Assembly (NCBI GenBank): GCA_016867715.1 | Contig: VGIW01000029.1 | Location: 1 to 33,295 of the forward strand | Source of the DNA: Candidatus Eisenbacteria bacterium | Lineage (GTDB): Bacteria > Orphanbacterota > Orphanbacteria > Orphanbacterales > Orphanbacteraceae | Direction: 5' to 3' | Length of the DNA stretch: 33,295 nucleotides | Shown: positions 31,860 to 33,295 of the stretch, in pieces | How positions within the stretch are numbered: position 1 is the first letter of the stretch | Layout: every line of letters starts with the position of its first letter | Position numbers and translations under genes: made by a program | The notes under the pieces: generated by a model | What the model saw: the letters and a program-made list of their open reading frames with translations, nothing else | The model's database searches: none | Told to the model about the DNA's origin: nothing

Positions 31860-33080
31860 CTAGGAGAGGGCGATCGCCGCGAACGAGACGATCGATCCTT
31901 CTTCTCCCATGACCGCCTGCTCGTAACGAAGGAGCGCGCCCTTCCCTTGGTCGAGGGCGGAGAGAAGGAAGTGAATCGGGGAATAGCCGCAGATGCGGGT
32001 CCGGTCGCCCGTTCGCTTCATGCGCCGGGTGAGGGCGCCCGCGTCGACGGCGAGGATGGAATCGATAAACGCGCGGTCGGAGGTCTCGAGGATCCTTCTC
32101 TCTCCGCTCGAGGGCGCGGCTTCGTCTCCGTAACGAGGACCCACGTGCGAGAGGTCTGCGCTCGCAACGAGAAGGACGCTCTCCTCGCGGTGTTCGAAGA
32201 TCGCGCGCATTGCGTCGATCGTCTTCTCGATTCGCCCGCGCTCCTCCGGCGGCGCGTCCGGTTCGAGGTGAGGCCACGCGTACGAACAGAGGAGCGGGGC
32301 GATCTTCGTCTTTCGACCGAAGAGCCGGCGCACGAAGAGCGCCTGGAACTCGATCGTGTGCTCGCGCCTGTGGGCGAGCTCGTCCTCGAAGAGCCCGCCG
32401 GCCGCGCGGTCGAGCTCGCGAAGAAACCGCCGGTCGGTCGAGACGGAGCCGAGCGGCGTGTCGAAGTCCTTCTCGGTAGCGGCCACGAGCGTTCGGAGCG
32501 TCGCGTGGCAGGTGCCGAGGAGTACGGCGAGCGCGGGCGGTTCGGATCGGTCGATCGTCTTCCATCCCGCGGCGCACACGGGCCCGCCGAGGCGAAGATC
32601 AATATGCGGGACGATGAGCCCTCGGATTCGGCCTTTTGGAGGCGGCGACTCCGGATCTCCCGCCGAGGCGAAGAAACCGTCCATCCATCGCTTCCACGTC
32701 GCTGGGTCGGCGTCCAGCGCGGAGAGGTGGACCGCGGGGCGAGTCTTCATCTCGTGATAGGCGCGTTCGGATTCTTCCTTCTTCGCGCGGAACCGATCGT
32801 TCTCGAGAAGCAGGGCGTCGTCAAGCTGTCGGAGAAGTTTCCTGATGTCGTCCGAAAAAATAAGGTCGCCGAAGCGGCGCGCGTACGCTGCCTGGATGTC
32901 GAGAAGGGTGTGCTCGCCGTCCATGAAGCCGAGAAGGAAGGCGGCGCGATCGGAAACAACGAGAGGGTTTTCGGAGAAACCTTCCGGATCGCGAAGGATG
33001 ATGCACGATCGCCCCTCGTGAATCGTTGGGATCGCTTCGATCGGTCGCAAGCGAGGCTTGGGATCTTCGCCGCTCAACAC
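31860..33080 (-). CDS. Memo-family protein (AmmeMemoRadiSam system protein B) with PqqD-like N-terminus
   Basis: 406 residues from GTG 33080; TTG 33077 is equally possible, since GAGGAG lies three bases before GTG and six before TTG. The frame is open further upstream, through the structured right-end element, without protein-like sequence. Residues about 1-110 (FMDGEHTLLDIQAAYARRFGDLIFSDDIRKLLRQLDDALLLENDRF) look like a PqqD-type small winged domain. The Memo domain follows at about 150-406 with VPHIDLRLGG (His159), LLGTCHA (His192), EHTIEFQALF, ASADLSHVGPRYGD (Asp309, His312) and ICGYSPIHFLL (Cys364), matching the His/Cys metal site of human MEMO1. Partners of the usual trio (AMMECR1 protein and radical SAM enzyme) are not in the window; they could lie beyond the left or right edge. 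The biochemical function of the bacterial system is not established. Confidence 0.88.
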   Translation of the reverse strand: MLSGEDPKPRLRPIEAIPTIHEGRSCIILRDPEGFSENPLVVSDRAAFLLGFMDGEHTLLDIQAAYARRFGDLIFSDDIRKLLRQLDDALLLENDRFRAKKEESERAYHEMKTRPAVHLSALDADPATWKRWMDGFFASAGDPESPPPKGRIRGLIVPHIDLRLGGPVCAAGWKTIDRSEPPALAVLLGTCHATLRTLVAATEKDFDTPLGSVSTDRRFLRELDRAAGGLFEDELAHRREHTIEFQALFVRRLFGRKTKIAPLLCSYAWPHLEPDAPPEERGRIEKTIDAMRAIFEHREESVLLVASADLSHVGPRYGDEAAPSSGERRILETSDRAFIDSILAVDAGALTRRMKRTGDRTRICGYSPIHFLLSALDQGKGALLRYEQAVMGEEGSIVSFAAIALS

Positions 33081-33138
33081 GCGCTCCTCGCGGACACCTG
33101 CCGCCGCCACCCGCCGTGGTTGCGTTGGTGAACGGCGG

Positions 33139-33244
33139 GTCTCACGCGCCCAGGTTTGTCTTGCTCCTGAGACGGGGGTGAGGCAGAGCGGCGAGTTGCC
33201 GCGCGCCGCGCGCGGCATGTTTGAGCAAGCGAGCCTCACCCTCG
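33139..33244. other. Pseudoknot-capable structured element at the right edge
   Basis: Complementary segments: GTCTCA (33139-33144) with TGAGAC (33168-33173); CTTGCTC (33160-33166) with GAGCAAG (33223-33229); CGGGGGTGAGGC (33173-33184) with its partner at 33233-33244 (one G-T pair); GCGGC-GAGTT-GCCGC near 33190-33204. The second and third pairings interleave, the arrangement of a pseudoknot, so they are either alternative or tertiary structures. It sits directly upstream of the Memo gene on the minus strand and could be its leader or an intergenic repeat of the species. Confidence 0.45.
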
Positions 33245-33295
33245 GCTCCGGAGCTTCCCGTCTTCGCTGGATCGGATCCGCGTTTTCCTGCCGCG

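Noticed and set aside
29952-33131. A plus-strand open frame of over 1000 codons opposite the topoisomerase VI and Memo genes
   Set aside because: Its peptide is Arg/Leu/Glu-rich with no family signature and mirrors codon bias of the genuine minus-strand genes; a typical GC-rich shadow frame.
33081-33239. N-terminal extension of the Memo protein to position 33239
   Set aside because: The added 53 residues are Arg/Ala-rich, coincide with the structured element, and GAGGAG supports a start at 33080 or 33077.
1-33295. CRISPR arrays, tRNA or rRNA genes, transposase genes
   Set aside because: No regularly spaced direct repeats, cloverleaf, rRNA segments or transposase-like proteins were seen anywhere in the window.

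Overview
This is a GC-rich bacterial chromosome segment, densely coded on both strands. Three things suggest an uncultivated diderm lineage related to the FCB group, with candidate phylum Eisenbacteria as my best guess. First, a secreted beta-helix protein ends in a FlgD-Ig/type-A-sorting-like C-terminal domain. Second, there is an MCE/Mla lipid transporter, which implies an outer membrane. Third, there is a long array of widely spread housekeeping genes. The assignment rests on protein style only; there is no rRNA or tRNA gene in the window. Start codons are unusually varied (ATG, GTG, TTG and probably CTG), but Shine-Dalgarno sequences are strong and usually decide the start.

Layout. 1-1869: a beta-helix surface protein, cut by the window edge and broken by at least two reading-frame lesions. 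1972-4620 (minus): a small membrane protein, a CaiB/BaiF CoA-transferase and an HMG-CoA-lyase-like enzyme. 4882-6552 (minus): RqcH/NFACT ribosome-rescue factor. 6639-16393 (plus): one very compact operon-like run of yicC, gmk, rpoZ, coaBC, family-4 UDG, dnaB, mlaE, a trypsin-like protease, mlaF, mlaD, ispD and ispF, most joined by 4-base start/stop overlaps. 16394-17443: a 1-kb gene-free stretch holding several structured or repeat-like elements. 17444-18771 (plus): M23 peptidase and bactofilin. 18808-22497 (minus): anti-sigma factor, ECF sigma factor, a TPR protein and SufS. 22731-27852 (plus): DEAD-box helicase and a large membrane/spermidine-synthase-like/TPR fusion. 27907-28794 (minus): a lipoprotein. 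28931-31793 (minus): both subunits of DNA topoisomerase VI. 31860-33080 (minus): a Memo-family protein with a PqqD-like N-terminus. 33081-33295: a structured non-coding element at the right edge.

How the parts work together. The long plus-strand run joins RNA metabolism (YicC), nucleotide supply (Gmk), transcription (RpoZ), CoA synthesis, repair and replication (UDG, DnaB), lipid transport between membranes (MlaEFD) and isoprenoid precursors (IspD, IspF). M23 plus bactofilin is a cell-shape/peptidoglycan pair. The CoA-transferase and lyase probably activate and cleave a branched hydroxy-dicarboxylate. The sigma/anti-sigma pair is an envelope-stress style switch downstream of a secreted TPR protein. 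Complete topoisomerase VI, typical of archaea and plants, is the least ordinary gene content.

Putative sigma70-type promoters with 17-base spacers can be read upstream of yicC, the M23 gene, the spermidine-synthase-like gene, sufS and top6B. The most promising undescribed material is non-coding: a 113-base three-way-junction-like element after ispF, a 91-base imperfect palindrome with a T-rich tail, a 29-base AT-rich repeat present twice, and a pseudoknot-capable element at the right end.
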